A stretch of DNA of 64,000 nucleotides from Tropheryma whipplei str. Twist (GCF_000007485.1 NC_004572.3:558001-622000), one strand, 5' to 3'. Positions 45,188 through 55,779 are shown, numbered from the stretch's first letter. Numbers and translations: made by a program. The notes: generated by a model not told the origin, from the sequence alone.

Positions 45188-46569
45188 GTGAGGACTTTAT
45201 CCTGCCCGCATTGGGTGAAAGCGTAAGTGAGTGCGTCATAACTCGCTGGCTCAAAGAAGCTGGGGATCGGGTTGAAGTTGATGAACCACTGGTTGAAGTC
45301 TCAACGGATAAAGTTGATACCGAGCTTCCGTCCACTTTAACTGGGATATTGGAAGAAATACTTGTTCAGCGCGATGAAACGGCAAAACCTGGGCAGATTC
45401 TCGCTAGGATAGCAGTCGATAAAGATGAGACGAAAAGCAATTTTGACCACGGGGTAAAACAATCAGATGTAATAACAGGGGATTCCACCGGTAACCTGTT
45501 AGGCAATACTCGTCCAATCGAAGATACTGGATGGCCAGTCACACTGCATACCGCAGAGAGCAAACCGGATCTATCAGCAAAAGCAGATCATATTGGAGAT
45601 GAAGGCGACAAGCAAGGCAATTTGCCTACTGCGCATAATGCAGAAATACCGTACGCAACACCGATTGTTAGACAGCTTGCAAGAAAACTGAATATTGATC
45701 TAACTAACATAGTCGGGAGCGGAGTGGGCAACAGAATCCTAAGGGAGGATGTATTGTTGGCGAGTAACCGCACAACAAATACCTCAACCGAATGTGCTCA
45801 AAACATCCCATCAAGTCCAGAACATGACAAAAGTGCCGCAAGCTTTGACAGCGAAGTATCAGAACTCCGTGGGACGCGGATTAAGATGTCTCGCCTGCGC
45901 AACATAATAGCTGAGAGGGCTGTTCATTCAATGCAGAACACCGCACAGCTTAGCACTGTAATTGAGGTAGATCTAACAAGGATAGTTGACTATCGCAATA
46001 GCATAAAAGAAAAATTCAAAGAAGCGGAGGGTGTGAATCTAACCGTCCTACCGTTTATAATCAACGCCACAGTTCAAGCACTTAGAAAATATCCAGTTAT
46101 TAATTCCCATATTGTGGATGATCAAATAGTTTTTCCGGATTATGAAAATATTTCACTTGCTGTTGACACCGAAAGAGGGTTGCTGACACCCGTAATAAAA
46201 AACGCTGGAGATATGACGGTGGCGCAATTTGCAAAAAGTGTTTTTGATCTGGCGCGAAGGGCACGTAACAACAAACTATCTCCAGATGAACTTACCGGTG
46301 GAACATTTACAGTCACGAATACCGGTTCCCGAGGTGCTCTATTTGATACGCCGGTTGTATTTCTTCCGCAACTCGCGATTTTGGGAATTGGTGCTATTGC
46401 AAGGCGTCCGGTAATTGTGTTAGACGCGCAAGGAAACGAGTGTATCTCGATAAGATCCGTGGCGTTTTTTGCCCTATCGTACGACCATAGGGTTATTGAT
46501 GGCGCGGATGCTGCTAGGTTTTTAGGATACATAAAATCCCTGCTTGAAACGGGAAATTGTACAGTTTAG
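45184..46569 (+). CDS. sucB: Dihydrolipoamide acyltransferase (E2 of a 2-oxoacid dehydrogenase)
   Basis: E2 carries acyl groups on lipoyl-lysine and transfers them to CoA. The 461-residue protein has one lipoyl domain (residues 1-78, Lys43 in EVSTDKVDTE), an acidic linker, a peripheral-subunit-binding domain (about 157-192, YATPIVRQLARKL) and a catalytic domain ending in S-Y-D-H-R-V-I-D-G-A-D with the catalytic His. Many actinobacterial E2s have two or three lipoyl domains, so this is a reduced form. Whether the substrate is pyruvate or 2-oxoglutarate cannot be settled here; the symbol follows the closest actinobacterial naming. The gene is coupled to the small ORF upstream. Confidence 0.92.
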   Translation: MSEDFILPALGESVSECVITRWLKEAGDRVEVDEPLVEVSTDKVDTELPSTLTGILEEILVQRDETAKPGQILARIAVDKDETKSNFDHGVKQSDVITGDSTGNLLGNTRPIEDTGWPVTLHTAESKPDLSAKADHIGDEGDKQGNLPTAHNAEIPYATPIVRQLARKLNIDLTNIVGSGVGNRILREDVLLASNRTTNTSTECAQNIPSSPEHDKSAASFDSEVSELRGTRIKMSRLRNIIAERAVHSMQNTAQLSTVIEVDLTRIVDYRNSIKEKFKEAEGVNLTVLPFIINATVQALRKYPVINSHIVDDQIVFPDYENISLAVDTERGLLTPVIKNAGDMTVAQFAKSVFDLARRARNNKLSPDELTGGTFTVTNTGSRGALFDTPVVFLPQLAILGIGAIARRPVIVLDAQGNECISIRSVAFFALSYDHRVIDGADAARFLGYIKSLLETGNCTV

Positions 46570-46595
46570 CGTGCAATGGATTTAAGGTTGCTACG

Positions 46596-47060
46596 ATGGG
46601 AGTTTCCTGCAAAACCGTGTGTGCCTTTATTGTTAGCTCTGCGCTTTTTGGCTGCAGCACGGCTATTGTGCTTGAACCCGCACAAAGTGCGAATAACCCG
46701 AATTGTGCAGCTGTTACAGTAAGACTTCCGCAAGTACTGGGAAATCTGGTAAGCAGAAAAACAACTGCCCAGGCAACAGCTGCATGGGGAGAACCATTGG
46801 GAGCCGTGTTGCGTTGCGGACTTCCTGTGCAAAAGCCGACAACTGAATTGTGTGTCAGTGTAAACAATGTTGACTGGGTAATAAATGACAAATTTAATAC
46901 AAATATTCATGGGGTAAAGTTCAATGTAAGAGCCGTTACCTACGGGCGATCGCCGGCAGCTGAGGTGTTTTTGGACAATTTTAAAATATCACCAGCAACA
47001 GCACTGGCAACACTTGGGTTGGCGGTAAATTACCTGCCAAAAGTGGCTTCATGCAGTTGA
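46596..47060 (+). CDS. DUF3515 family lipoprotein
   Basis: From ATG 46596 the 154-residue product has a lipoprotein signal (basic start MGVSCKTV, hydrophobic stretch, lipobox L-F-G-C with Cys20), so it should be anchored outside the membrane after processing by Lgt and LspA. The body matches actinobacterial DUF3515: W-G-E-P-L-G-A-V-L-R-C-G-L-P and V-N-N-V-D-W-V. In relatives this gene often lies next to ddl, as here (convergent, 13 bp apart). Function is unknown. The frame opens 13 codons earlier but only this ATG gives a proper signal peptide. Confidence 0.87.
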   Translation: MGVSCKTVCAFIVSSALFGCSTAIVLEPAQSANNPNCAAVTVRLPQVLGNLVSRKTTAQATAAWGEPLGAVLRCGLPVQKPTTELCVSVNNVDWVINDKFNTNIHGVKFNVRAVTYGRSPAAEVFLDNFKISPATALATLGLAVNYLPKVASCS

Positions 47061-47073
47061 TGCAAGTCTCAGT

Positions 47074-48117
47074 TTAGCGTTTGACCTGGCAGTAGGCTGA
47101 GGCAAGAATAGTCTCTATAACTTGACTGTATTGCATCGACTTAAAGCTTGATGGAAAAATCGATTTCTGAGTGAGGCCGGGTGATGTGTTAATCTCATTT
47201 AGAACAAGACCCGATTCTGTAACAAAAAAATCAATCCGAGCGTAGTGGCGACAGCCAAGCTCGAAAAAAACTTTTGAAGCAATCTCGGCATATCCGTCGG
47301 TATTGTCAAACTGAGCTGGAATCACAAACTCAACCGGGTTCAGGTATTTGGCGGAATAATCATAAAACTTACTGCCACTATGTTTTACAAAAACGAGTTC
47401 AGAGCACTGCAATACCCCATTATTTTCAATGAGTGAGCAAAAAACTTCTGGAGCATCAAGGGCAGGCTCAACAATAGCAGATTTTCCGTGTTGAAGAGCA
47501 TGTTCTATAGCCACTGGCAATTGCTCGAAAAAATCAACAAAAGTGCAACCAAAACTCGAGCCAGCATCAACAGGCTTCACAAACAGAGGAAAGGTAAATC
47601 TGTCAGAAATTTGCTTCAAAAAAGAATCTCTGTTCTTATGCCAAGCATGCCCCTTAATGAGATACCACGGCAGAACCGGAATGCCCGCGTGGGAACACAG
47701 TATTTTTGTATAGTGCTTATCCATCGCAGCTGCACTTGCAAATACTCCGGAACCAACATAAGGAATATCAAGCAGGTCAAGCATCCCCTGGATTGTTCCG
47801 TCTTCACCAAACACCCCATGAAGGAGAGGAAATACGAGATCGAACTCAACAAAAAAGCTTTTGCCGCGAGCCTGGACTACCTCAATTTTTTTGCACCCCG
47901 CGCGGCTGGGCCAAACAACTCTATTACCATTATCAATGACTTCGCCATAATCCTGCTCTGACACAGTGCTGCAGTATACAAAATCGCCGTGTTTTGTTAT
48001 GCCAACAGGAATTACAGTCCATTCATCGCATATATGTTCAAGCAACGCCCTGGCCGATGCATAACTAACCGAATGCTCTTGTGAGCGACCACCAAATAAT
48101 AAGAGCAACCTGCGCAT
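47074..48117 (-). CDS. ddl: D-alanine--D-alanine ligase
   Basis: Ddl makes the D-Ala-D-Ala dipeptide that ends the peptidoglycan stem. The 347-residue ATP-grasp protein has GGRSQEHSVSYASA at residues 9-22, HGVFGEDGTIQG, VGSGVFASAAAMDKHYTK, FVKPVDAGSSFG and EINTSPGLTQKSIFP with metal-binding residues. Its substrate D-Ala would come from the unusual Alr pair 12 kb away. Its start overlaps the gpsA stop by one base. Order murA-plsC-gpsA-ddl is typical of Actinobacteria. Confidence 0.96.
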   Translation of the reverse strand: MRRLLLLFGGRSQEHSVSYASARALLEHICDEWTVIPVGITKHGDFVYCSTVSEQDYGEVIDNGNRVVWPSRAGCKKIEVVQARGKSFFVEFDLVFPLLHGVFGEDGTIQGMLDLLDIPYVGSGVFASAAAMDKHYTKILCSHAGIPVLPWYLIKGHAWHKNRDSFLKQISDRFTFPLFVKPVDAGSSFGCTFVDFFEQLPVAIEHALQHGKSAIVEPALDAPEVFCSLIENNGVLQCSELVFVKHSGSKFYDYSAKYLNPVEFVIPAQFDNTDGYAEIASKVFFELGCRHYARIDFFVTESGLVLNEINTSPGLTQKSIFPSSFKSMQYSQVIETILASAYCQVKR

Positions 48118-49094
48118 TACGCCAGGCTAAAACAAATATCCAGAAGCGAATGTGCCGTTCGTTTACCGCTAATAACCTGACTTAACGCTTGCGCAATTGG
48201 CATGTATACACCACTGCGTTCCGCGAGGGCGAGAACGCCCGAAATGGCAACAACCCCCTCTGCGGTTTGTTTTACCTCATCAAGGGGGGCACCCTTTGCA
48301 AGCAAAACTCCTGCTTTGTTATTTCTTGACAAATGAGAATTGCACGTTGCCACCACATCACCCAGGCCCGCTACGCCAAAAACAGTTTCCTCAGTACCAC
48401 CATTTTCAAGCACAAGACGCAAGAGCTCTCTGAATCCGAGCGTTATTAGCGCAGCCCGTGTATTATCCCCAAGATCCATACCTCTGGCTATTCCAGATAT
48501 TAGTGCAACCAGATTTTTTGAGGCAGCACATATTTCAACACCTTTGATGTCGGAACTTGGAATGCAATAAAACCCAGGACACTTCAGAGTGCCAGCCACA
48601 ATATTCGCTGTTGCAATATTCGCAGACGCAACAACCGACACACTGGGTTCGTCATTGGCCACTTCAAGTGCGAGATTAGGGCCGCTTATGACGGCAAGGC
48701 GATTGTGACCGAGGTCCAAAGCCTCCGAAATAACCTCACTCATCCGTCTGCCCGTGTCAGGCTCAAGACACTTTATAAGACTTATTACAATGGAAAACTT
48801 ATCCAGGGATAATTTGGGTAATACTTTTGATAGCGCAAAGCTCGGTAATGCTATGTATACATGGGAGGCGTCGGCAACGGCATAATCAAGATCACAAGTT
48901 GCCCGTAGGAATAATTCTACTCCTGGAAGATATTTCGAATTGACTCTGGCGTTATTTATCTCATCAATAACATTTTCATCCCTGCCCCATAGAATAGTTT
49001 CATTCCCCGCCTTACAAAGCAGATTGGCAATGGCGGTCCCCCATGATCCAGAACCTATAACAGCGACTTTATTGCGCAACCCACCCTCTTTCAT
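48117..49094 (-). CDS. gpsA: Glycerol-3-phosphate dehydrogenase [NAD(P)+]
   Basis: GpsA reduces dihydroxyacetone phosphate to glycerol 3-phosphate for phospholipids. The protein (about 326 residues) has [15 protein letters not shown] at its N-terminus, [12 protein letters not shown], the catalytic Lys in [15 protein letters not shown] and [11 protein letters not shown]. Two starts are possible: ATG 49094 (given) or TTG 49079, which has the better ribosome site (GAGGG 4-5 nt upstream). Either overlaps the plsC 3' end (26 or 11 bp). Confidence 0.94.
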
Positions 49095-49794
49095 GTCGCA
49101 TGAAGCCTGTCTCATCGGATAACCTGATAGCTGCAAGGGCTGTATTAATTTTTTCCTTCATCAGGTTACTGAAGCGCTTAATCTCCTCATCTGACAGCTT
49201 TTTTCTCGGAATATGCACCGGGGCACAAAATACAACACTGTACGCATTGCGCAGCCCAAATTTTGGTAACTTTTTTCCATAAGGAAGAGTTTTCTGTGCA
49301 CCCCACTGGGCCGCACAAATAATGGGTGTGCCTGTTAGGCTTGCCAAATGAACAAATCCCGGATTGAAACTGTCAAGCCACAGCTCGGGATGCCGTGTAA
49401 CAGACCCTTCGGGATAAAGCACAATAACTCCCCCGGCACGAAGGCGCCTGATAGCTGTCAAGAGTGAAGGCGCGTGTGTATTTTCTGTCATATCACCACA
49501 TGGCGTATCAGAGGGTCGGGTAACAGGAATCTGCCGCAAGAACCTCAGGCATGCACCTAAGGCAGGCACGGAAAATAACTGACGCTTCGCCATAAAATAT
49601 GGCTTTCGACCCATGCGCCAAATAGCTATCGCAAATAAAATCGGATCTAGTTCACTATTGTGATTTGCAACGATGATAACAGGACCCCTTAGCGGAACAT
49701 TACCCCGCAGTGTGTAACGAAACAAGAGCCGCACAAGGGGATTGATAAGAAACGTAAAAACCCAAAAGCGCGAAGGCAAACGCGTTTCCTTCAT
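49069..49794 (-). CDS. plsC: 1-acyl-sn-glycerol-3-phosphate acyltransferase
   Basis: PlsC-type enzymes acylate lysophosphatidic acid at the membrane. The 241-residue protein has the N-H-x-x-x-x-D motif as NHNSELD near residue 45, the YPEGSVTR substrate motif near 127 (EGS for the more usual EGT), and a hydrophobic N-terminal stretch that likely sits on the membrane. It overlaps murA by 4 bp and gpsA downstream, so the three are probably coupled. Confidence 0.92.
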
Positions 49795-51116
49795 GCCTCA
49801 AAATCAACTTTCAATCTTTCAAGCTTATGGACAAAGTTCTCATACCCTCGACTTATAATACCCGCATTGGTTATGATACTCTTTCCTTCTGCAGCAAATG
49901 CAGCAATAAAATGACTGAATCCACCTCTCAGATCTGGAACATCTATGTCTTGCCCGGTCAATGGAGTTGGGCCATTTATCACAGCAGCTTGCTCTATGGC
50001 TCTGTGTGGCACCCTGCGAAGTGTTCCCTGAAAACCATTCTCGTGCACAGAAATATCTGCACCCATTCTGTTGAGAGCTTCAGTGAATCCAAAGCGAGAT
50101 TCATAGACAGTCTCGTGCACGACGGATCTGCCGCTCGCCTGTGTCAGGGCAACAACGAGGGGCTGCTGCCAGTCTGTTGAGAAGCCCGGATGAACATCTG
50201 TTTCAACAACAACGGGATTCAGGTTACCACCGGGATGAAAAAACCTTATTCCATCATCTTTGATCTCAAACACTCCACCAACCTTCCTGTATACACTAAG
50301 AAATGCGAGAAGATGTGCCTGTTCGGCGTTCCGCACGAAGATATCACCTCGCGTTGCAAGTGCAGCACAGGCCCAACTGGCGGCTTCATTGCGGTCACTG
50401 ATAGCGTGGTGTGTATAGCCTGATAAACTGTCGACACCCTCTATAAAAATTACCCTGTCTCGTGCGCAGGTAATGATCGCACCCATTTTCTGCAATATCG
50501 CGATCAGATCCATTATTTCCGGCTCAATTGCGGCACCTCTAAGCTCTGTAACACCATCTGCTAAAACAGCCGTCAGCAGTACCTGTTCCGTGGCACCAAC
50601 ACTTGGATACGGAAAGTGTACACTCGCACCTTTCAATCTTTTTTTTGTTGAAAGAAGTATTCCACCTGGAAGTTTTTCATGACTTGCGCCAAACTTCCTC
50701 AGGGCTTGTAAATGAAAATCAATTGGTCGTTCCCCAATCCTGCAACCGCCCAAGCCAGTAATAAATGCCTGTCCTGTTTTATGAAGTAGCGGACCGCAAA
50801 ACAAGATTGGAACTCTGCTGGATCCGGCATAAACATCAATATCACCCCGAGAGCACTGTCCAAGAAGAATCGGATCAATAACGAGTGTGTCGTTCTGCGT
50901 GGCACGTACACTTACGTTATAAGCCTCCATAAGTCTCCGGACAATAAGGACATCCGATATATTGGGCACATTTGTCAAGACGCTCTGTGAATTGCCGAGC
51001 ATTGAGGCGACCATTGCCTTCGTTACAAGGTTTTTAGCACCCTTAACAGCAATTTCACCACGTAACGGCGAGCCGCCCGTTATAACAAACCTGTCAGGGG
51101 TGCTATCAAGCTTCAT
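49791..51116 (-). CDS. murA: UDP-N-acetylglucosamine 1-carboxyvinyltransferase
   Basis: MurA adds enolpyruvate to UDP-GlcNAc, the first committed step of peptidoglycan synthesis. The 441-residue protein keeps the key residues: K-N in GAKNLVTK, Arg in SSRVPI, the catalytic Cys in GGCRIGERPIDFH, Asp in FSTDWQQP, Arg in YESRFGF and Arg in DLRGG. Because the Cys is present (mycobacteria have Asp), fosfomycin binding should be possible. It leads the murA-plsC-gpsA-ddl group. Confidence 0.95.
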   Translation of the reverse strand: MKLDSTPDRFVITGGSPLRGEIAVKGAKNLVTKAMVASMLGNSQSVLTNVPNISDVLIVRRLMEAYNVSVRATQNDTLVIDPILLGQCSRGDIDVYAGSSRVPILFCGPLLHKTGQAFITGLGGCRIGERPIDFHLQALRKFGASHEKLPGGILLSTKKRLKGASVHFPYPSVGATEQVLLTAVLADGVTELRGAAIEPEIMDLIAILQKMGAIITCARDRVIFIEGVDSLSGYTHHAISDRNEAASWACAALATRGDIFVRNAEQAHLLAFLSVYRKVGGVFEIKDDGIRFFHPGGNLNPVVVETDVHPGFSTDWQQPLVVALTQASGRSVVHETVYESRFGFTEALNRMGADISVHENGFQGTLRRVPHRAIEQAAVINGPTPLTGQDIDVPDLRGGFSHFIAAFAAEGKSIITNAGIISRGYENFVHKLERLKVDFEA

Positions 51117-51138
51117 GTCATCTCAACTAACACATCGT

Positions 51139-51169
51139 GTTCCCTAGAGGTCAATAGACGCTAGGGAAC
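51139..51169 (-). terminator. 9-bp hairpin at the terC stop
   Basis: GTTCCCTAG (51139-51147) and CTAGGGAAC (51161-51169) pair perfectly around a 13-nt loop. The upper arm includes the terC stop codon. No U-tract follows, so a U-less terminator between terC and murA is the likeliest reading. Confidence 0.4.
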
Positions 51170-52114
51170 GCTATTGAGTTTCTTAGGTTTTTTCGTTTTT
51201 ATAAGACTAAGCGCAACAGACAGAGCGATGATGAGAAGTATGACCGACAAACTCACCCAAATGTTAATAACAGGAAACAAAACACTTGACCCAGGAATAA
51301 AAGGTATTCCGTGAGAGTGCCCGGCATCAAGCACGAGCTTAATACCTATAAAAGCCAAGAGCGCCGCGACCCCGAACTTCATATACTCCAGTCTGTGCAC
51401 GCATTCAGATAGAACAAAGTATAGCTGCCGCAAGCCCGTCAAAGAAAAAAAGTTTGCCGCAAGAACAAGGAAGGGGTCAGTTGTTATCCCAAAAATAGCC
51501 GGTATAGAATCAAGGGCAAACATCGTATCGGCAACCCCTATCGCTATAAAAACGGCAACCATCGGGGTCCACCGTCTGCTGCCGCGAGGTCCGGTTCTAA
51601 GTCTCATCGAATCGTAGTTCTTACTTACATTCATCCTGATCATTACCTTGTCAAGCAATCCAGATGTGTGTCCCTTTGCAGAAAATTGTTTTAGAGCTGT
51701 GTATATGAGGAGTGCGCCGAATATAAAAAATGTCCAAGAAAAGGCCTCTATAACGACCGATCCAAAGAAAATAAAAATCGCTCGGAGAAAAATTGCAATA
51801 AGAATTCCAATTGACAAAACATATCTCTGGAAGATTTCAGGAACCGCAAAACGGAAAACAATTATCGTAATAAAGACAAAAATATTATCGATTGACAGAC
51901 TATATTCTATAAGCCACCCGGTCAGAAGCATACTCGCATCATCAAGTCCACGGAAATGCAAAAGGATGCAAAAAAACGCCAATGCGAGGGCCACATAGCC
52001 AAAGCACCAAAACAGAGCTTCTTTGAAACTCGGCACGGCAGGTCGACGTACAGTCACCAGCATGTCAAGCACCAAAATCACAGCAAAGATCGACAAAGAT
52101 ATGGATTCAAACAT
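51161..52114 (-). CDS. TerC family integral membrane protein
   Basis: The 317-residue protein has about nine membrane segments and the TerC signatures: L-I-E-Y-S-L-S-I-D-N-I-F-V-F near residue 68 and the D-x-x-F-A-L-D-S-I-P-A-I-F-G-I near 198 with the conserved acidic residues inside membrane helices. TerC proteins are linked to metal (manganese) export to secreted proteins in some bacteria and to tellurite resistance in others; the substrate here is unknown. It lies 37 bp after tRNA-Glu on the same strand. Confidence 0.92.
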   Translation of the reverse strand: MFESISLSIFAVILVLDMLVTVRRPAVPSFKEALFWCFGYVALALAFFCILLHFRGLDDASMLLTGWLIEYSLSIDNIFVFITIIVFRFAVPEIFQRYVLSIGILIAIFLRAIFIFFGSVVIEAFSWTFFIFGALLIYTALKQFSAKGHTSGLLDKVMIRMNVSKNYDSMRLRTGPRGSRRWTPMVAVFIAIGVADTMFALDSIPAIFGITTDPFLVLAANFFSLTGLRQLYFVLSECVHRLEYMKFGVAALLAFIGIKLVLDAGHSHGIPFIPGSSVLFPVINIWVSLSVILLIIALSVALSLIKTKKPKKLNSVP

Positions 52115-52151
52115 GTTTTTGAATAGGCCGAAGGAAGTAGAAAAACAAGTG

Positions 52152-52224
52152 TGACCCCAGCGGGATTCGAACCCGCGCTACCGCCGTGAGAGGGCGACGT
52201 CCTAGACCTCTAGACGATGGGGCC
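52152..52224 (-). tRNA. tRNA-Glu (anticodon CTC)
   Basis: The reverse strand folds as a cloverleaf: acceptor GGCCCCA paired with TGGGGTC, D-arm CGTCTAGAGGTCTAGGACG, anticodon stem TCGCC/GGCGG with loop CTCTCAC (anticodon CTC), and T-arm with GGTTCGAATCC. CCA is not encoded. Confidence 0.96.
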
Positions 52225-52275
52225 GGATGTGGGGGTGCAACAAAGTGCACAAAACGGCAAAGAAAAGAAAGCAAA

Positions 52276-55200
52276 TTAACCGGAAATCCCCTCTATCCCA
52301 AGTATACCTTTCACTTCGGCAATGAGATCATTACTAATTTCAACACAGCGACTGAGCTCAAAGGTTTTGCTCTTCACAACTGAGTTATCGGTGATAATAA
52401 CCTCCATCGTAACAGGAGTATCTCCGGGATATTTCCGCAGAACATCGTCAAGGGCAATAAACACGTTCTGCGTGAGAAACCCTTCAGAACATTTCAGGCG
52501 TAACCGCGCTTCTTTCTTGACTGGCAATACATCTTTGATGGAATCACAGTATAAGGTCGTGGCATCATCACGAAAACTGATGCGGCCGGTAACGGAAACA
52601 ATTGAATCTGTAACAAGTTGTTCTGAAAAATTGTTGTAGTTCTGACCGGATAGCATGATCTGAATCTCACCACTGGTATCTTCCAGAATCGCATGGGCAT
52701 ACCGCATACCAGTGCGGCGTGCAACTTTGTGCTCTACGCTGGTAATAAGACCTGCAACCCTTATAACATCTTGAGGCTTACGGCTAATACACTCGGCAAT
52801 AGAGCAGTCCCTGAATTTTAGGAGTGAATCCTCAAGGCCATCTAGAGGGTGTGAAGAAACATACATTCCAAGCATTTCACGCTCATATTTCAATCGTTCA
52901 CGATTGTCCCAATCAGGTATATCGGGTGGTGAAAATCCCTCATATTCATCAAGCAGGCCATCAAGCAATGACACATCGCTACGGCGGGCATTTGCCTGAC
53001 AGTTTTCCAAGACTGACCTGTGTATATCCATCAAAGATCTACGATTTGGATGAATTGAATCAAATGCCCCGGCTTGTATTAGAGACATAACACTTCTACG
53101 ATTCAAAACCGAGTGTGGCATACGCTGAACGAAATCTATCAAGCTCACAAATGGTCCATCCTCGCGGACCTCAAGGATATCGTCAATAAGATTGGCTCCG
53201 ACATTTTTAATCGCCCCCAGGCCGAACAAAATATTTTCCCCCGATGGTGTAAAACCGCTCCTTGAAACATTTATATCTGGTAACAGAACCTTTATGCACA
53301 TATGTCGACACTCCTGTAGATAAAGACCGAGTTTATCCCTAGAGGTTTCAACGCTTGTAAGAAGGGCAGCCATATATTCTGTTGGGTAATGTGCTTTTAG
53401 GTAAGCTGTCCAGTACGATATGAGTCCATATGCCGTTGCGTGTGCTTTATTGAATGCGTAATCGGAGAAAGGCAACAGAACATTCCACAGTGCTTCCGTA
53501 GCACCGTCGCTGTAACCAGCCTTTCGCATGCCGTTAGCAAACTTATTGTACTGCCGATCGAGCTCATCCTTTTTCTTTTTACCCATTGCCCAGCGAAGAA
53601 CATCAGCTTCTTCGAGGGTAAATCCCGCGAGTTTTTGCGCAATCCCAATAACCTGTTCCTGATATACAATCAAGCCATATGTGGAAGACAGTAAAACAGA
53701 CAGATCCTTTGTGAGCTCAGGATGAATATGATCAATCTCTTGCTTCCGGTTTTTTCTAAGTGCATAATTCGTATGTGACCTAGCCCCCATCGGGCCGGGC
53801 CTATAAAGTGCTATTGCCGCAGATATATCATCAAAACTATCAGGCTGCATAAGCTCCAAGAGTTGCCGTATTGGCCCGGAGTCAAGCTGAAAAACACCTA
53901 ATGTATCGGCTCTGCGCAAAAGTTTATAAACCTCCGGGTCATCGAGGGGGAGATTTTCAAGATCTACCTTGGTATTTTTATTTTGCCGAATATTAGCAAG
54001 TGCATCATCAATAATTGTCAGGTTACGAAGGCCCAGAAAGTCCATTTTTACAAGACCGAGAGATTCGCACGAAGCGTAGTCAAATTGCGTCACTATATGA
54101 CCGTCAGACTCGCGCTTCATGATTGGAATTATGTCGATAATAGGAGCATCAGACATGATTACGCCAGCTGCGTGCACGGCCCATTGGCGCTTTAAGTTCT
54201 CCAATCCTTTTGCTGTATTAAAGATTTGTTGCATCTCATAATCAGATTCAATCATCTGCCTGACTTCACTGGCTTCCCTATGACGTGAATGAGTGGTATC
54301 GAAAATAGCGCGCAGGGGAATTTCACGGCCCATGACTGCGGGGGGCATAGCTTTTGTGAGCCGCTCGCCGAAGCTATACGGATAACTCAAGACCCGCGCA
54401 GAGTCCTTGAGGGCCTGTTTAGCCTTAATGGTTGCAAAAGTCACAATTTGTGCAACATGATCCGACCCGTACTTTTTTGTGACGTAGTCTATAACTTCAC
54501 CCCGCCTGCGTTCATCAAAATCGATATCAAAATCTGGCATTGAAATCCTTGCGGGATTTAGAAAGCGCTCAAAGATAAGCCCATGCTCCAATGGGTCTAG
54601 ATCTGTTATACGCATCGCATATGCCGCCATTGAGGCTGCTCCGCTTCCGCGACCTGGGCCAACGCGAATTCCGTTCAGTTTGGCCCAATTTATAAAATCC
54701 GCAACTATCAAAAAATAGCCAGCATAGCCAGCTTCTTGAACAACACGAATTTCGTATTCAGCCTGTTCAATAACCCGTCTACTGGGACCATTTGGGTATC
54801 TTGAGGCAATTCCTCTCTTTACCTCACTGGCAAACCAGCTATTTTCTGTTTCACCCTCCGGTACGGAGAACCGCGGCATGAAACTTCTTTGTGTATCAAA
54901 ATTGATATGACATCGTTCCGCTACCAGAAGGGTATTGTCACAAGCTTCAGGAAGGTCTTCAAAAAGAATCCGCATCTCACTGGAAGATTTCAAGTAGAAT
55001 TCATCCGAGTCAAATTTGAAACGATTAGGATCATTTATAGTCGACCCTGATTGAACACATAAAAGCGCTGCGTGACTTGCCGAATCCTCAGAATTCACAT
55101 AATGAAGATCATTTGTTGCCAACAGAGGCAAGCCCAGGTCACCCGCTAAGCGCAATAGATCTGGCATAACTGCCTTTTCAATCTCTAAGTTATGATCCAT

Positions 55201-55758
55201 CACTTCGCAGTAATAGTTTTCGGGTCCAAAAATATCGCGCATTTGTGCCGCAGCCTGACGAGCTTCAGAATATTGACCAAGACGCAACCGAGTCTGTATT
55301 TCCCCACTTGGGCAGCCTGTTGTGGCAATCAGGCCATTTGAATACTGATTGAGCAACTCTATATCTATACGGGGTTTAAAATAGTAGCCCTCAATGCTTG
55401 CAAGAGAAGAAAGCTTGAAAAGATTATGCATTCCCTCGTTATTTTGTGATAAAAGGGTAAGGTGCGTATAAGCCCCGCCTGCTGAGACGTCATCAGGACC
55501 GCCCGAGGCGAAGAATTTTCGAACTTTTTCTTTTCTATTCGTTCCTGGCGTCAAGTAGGCTTCCATACCAATTATCGGATTGATGTCATATGTCTTTGCA
55601 GTTTTCCAAAAATCAAATGCCCCGAAAGTATTCCCATGATCAGTTATTGCAATTGCCGGCATCTTGTCTTCTGCTGCCTTCCGCATAAGGTCCTCTGTCC
55701 GGGCGGCACCGTCCAACATCGAATAGTCAGTATGCACATGCAAATGCACAAAACTCAT
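52276..55758 (-). CDS. dnaE: DNA polymerase III alpha subunit
   Basis: The replicative polymerase. The 1160-residue protein has the N-terminal PHP domain (FVHLHVHTDYS at residues 3-13, ITDHGN), the polymerase core with the catalytic pair in PDFDIDFDERRRGEVIDYV near 415-435, GRGSGAASM, and the OB-fold region near 985-1060 (VIRVAGLITSVEHK). This is DnaE1 length. I chose ATG 55758 because GAGGG lies 5 nt upstream and homologues start M-S-F-V-H-L-H; the frame opens four codons earlier at TTG. Confidence 0.97.
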   Translation of the reverse strand: MSFVHLHVHTDYSMLDGAARTEDLMRKAAEDKMPAIAITDHGNTFGAFDFWKTAKTYDINPIIGMEAYLTPGTNRKEKVRKFFASGGPDDVSAGGAYTHLTLLSQNNEGMHNLFKLSSLASIEGYYFKPRIDIELLNQYSNGLIATTGCPSGEIQTRLRLGQYSEARQAAAQMRDIFGPENYYCEVMDHNLEIEKAVMPDLLRLAGDLGLPLLATNDLHYVNSEDSASHAALLCVQSGSTINDPNRFKFDSDEFYLKSSSEMRILFEDLPEACDNTLLVAERCHINFDTQRSFMPRFSVPEGETENSWFASEVKRGIASRYPNGPSRRVIEQAEYEIRVVQEAGYAGYFLIVADFINWAKLNGIRVGPGRGSGAASMAAYAMRITDLDPLEHGLIFERFLNPARISMPDFDIDFDERRRGEVIDYVTKKYGSDHVAQIVTFATIKAKQALKDSARVLSYPYSFGERLTKAMPPAVMGREIPLRAIFDTTHSRHREASEVRQMIESDYEMQQIFNTAKGLENLKRQWAVHAAGVIMSDAPIIDIIPIMKRESDGHIVTQFDYASCESLGLVKMDFLGLRNLTIIDDALANIRQNKNTKVDLENLPLDDPEVYKLLRRADTLGVFQLDSGPIRQLLELMQPDSFDDISAAIALYRPGPMGARSHTNYALRKNRKQEIDHIHPELTKDLSVLLSSTYGLIVYQEQVIGIAQKLAGFTLEEADVLRWAMGKKKKDELDRQYNKFANGMRKAGYSDGATEALWNVLLPFSDYAFNKAHATAYGLISYWTAYLKAHYPTEYMAALLTSVETSRDKLGLYLQECRHMCIKVLLPDINVSRSGFTPSGENILFGLGAIKNVGANLIDDILEVREDGPFVSLIDFVQRMPHSVLNRRSVMSLIQAGAFDSIHPNRRSLMDIHRSVLENCQANARRSDVSLLDGLLDEYEGFSPPDIPDWDNRERLKYEREMLGMYVSSHPLDGLEDSLLKFRDCSIAECISRKPQDVIRVAGLITSVEHKVARRTGMRYAHAILEDTSGEIQIMLSGQNYNNFSEQLVTDSIVSVTGRISFRDDATTLYCDSIKDVLPVKKEARLRLKCSEGFLTQNVFIALDDVLRKYPGDTPVTMEVIITDNSVVKSKTFELSRCVEISNDLIAEVKGILGIEGISG

Positions 55759-55779
55759 ATAATCCCTCAAGAACCTTAT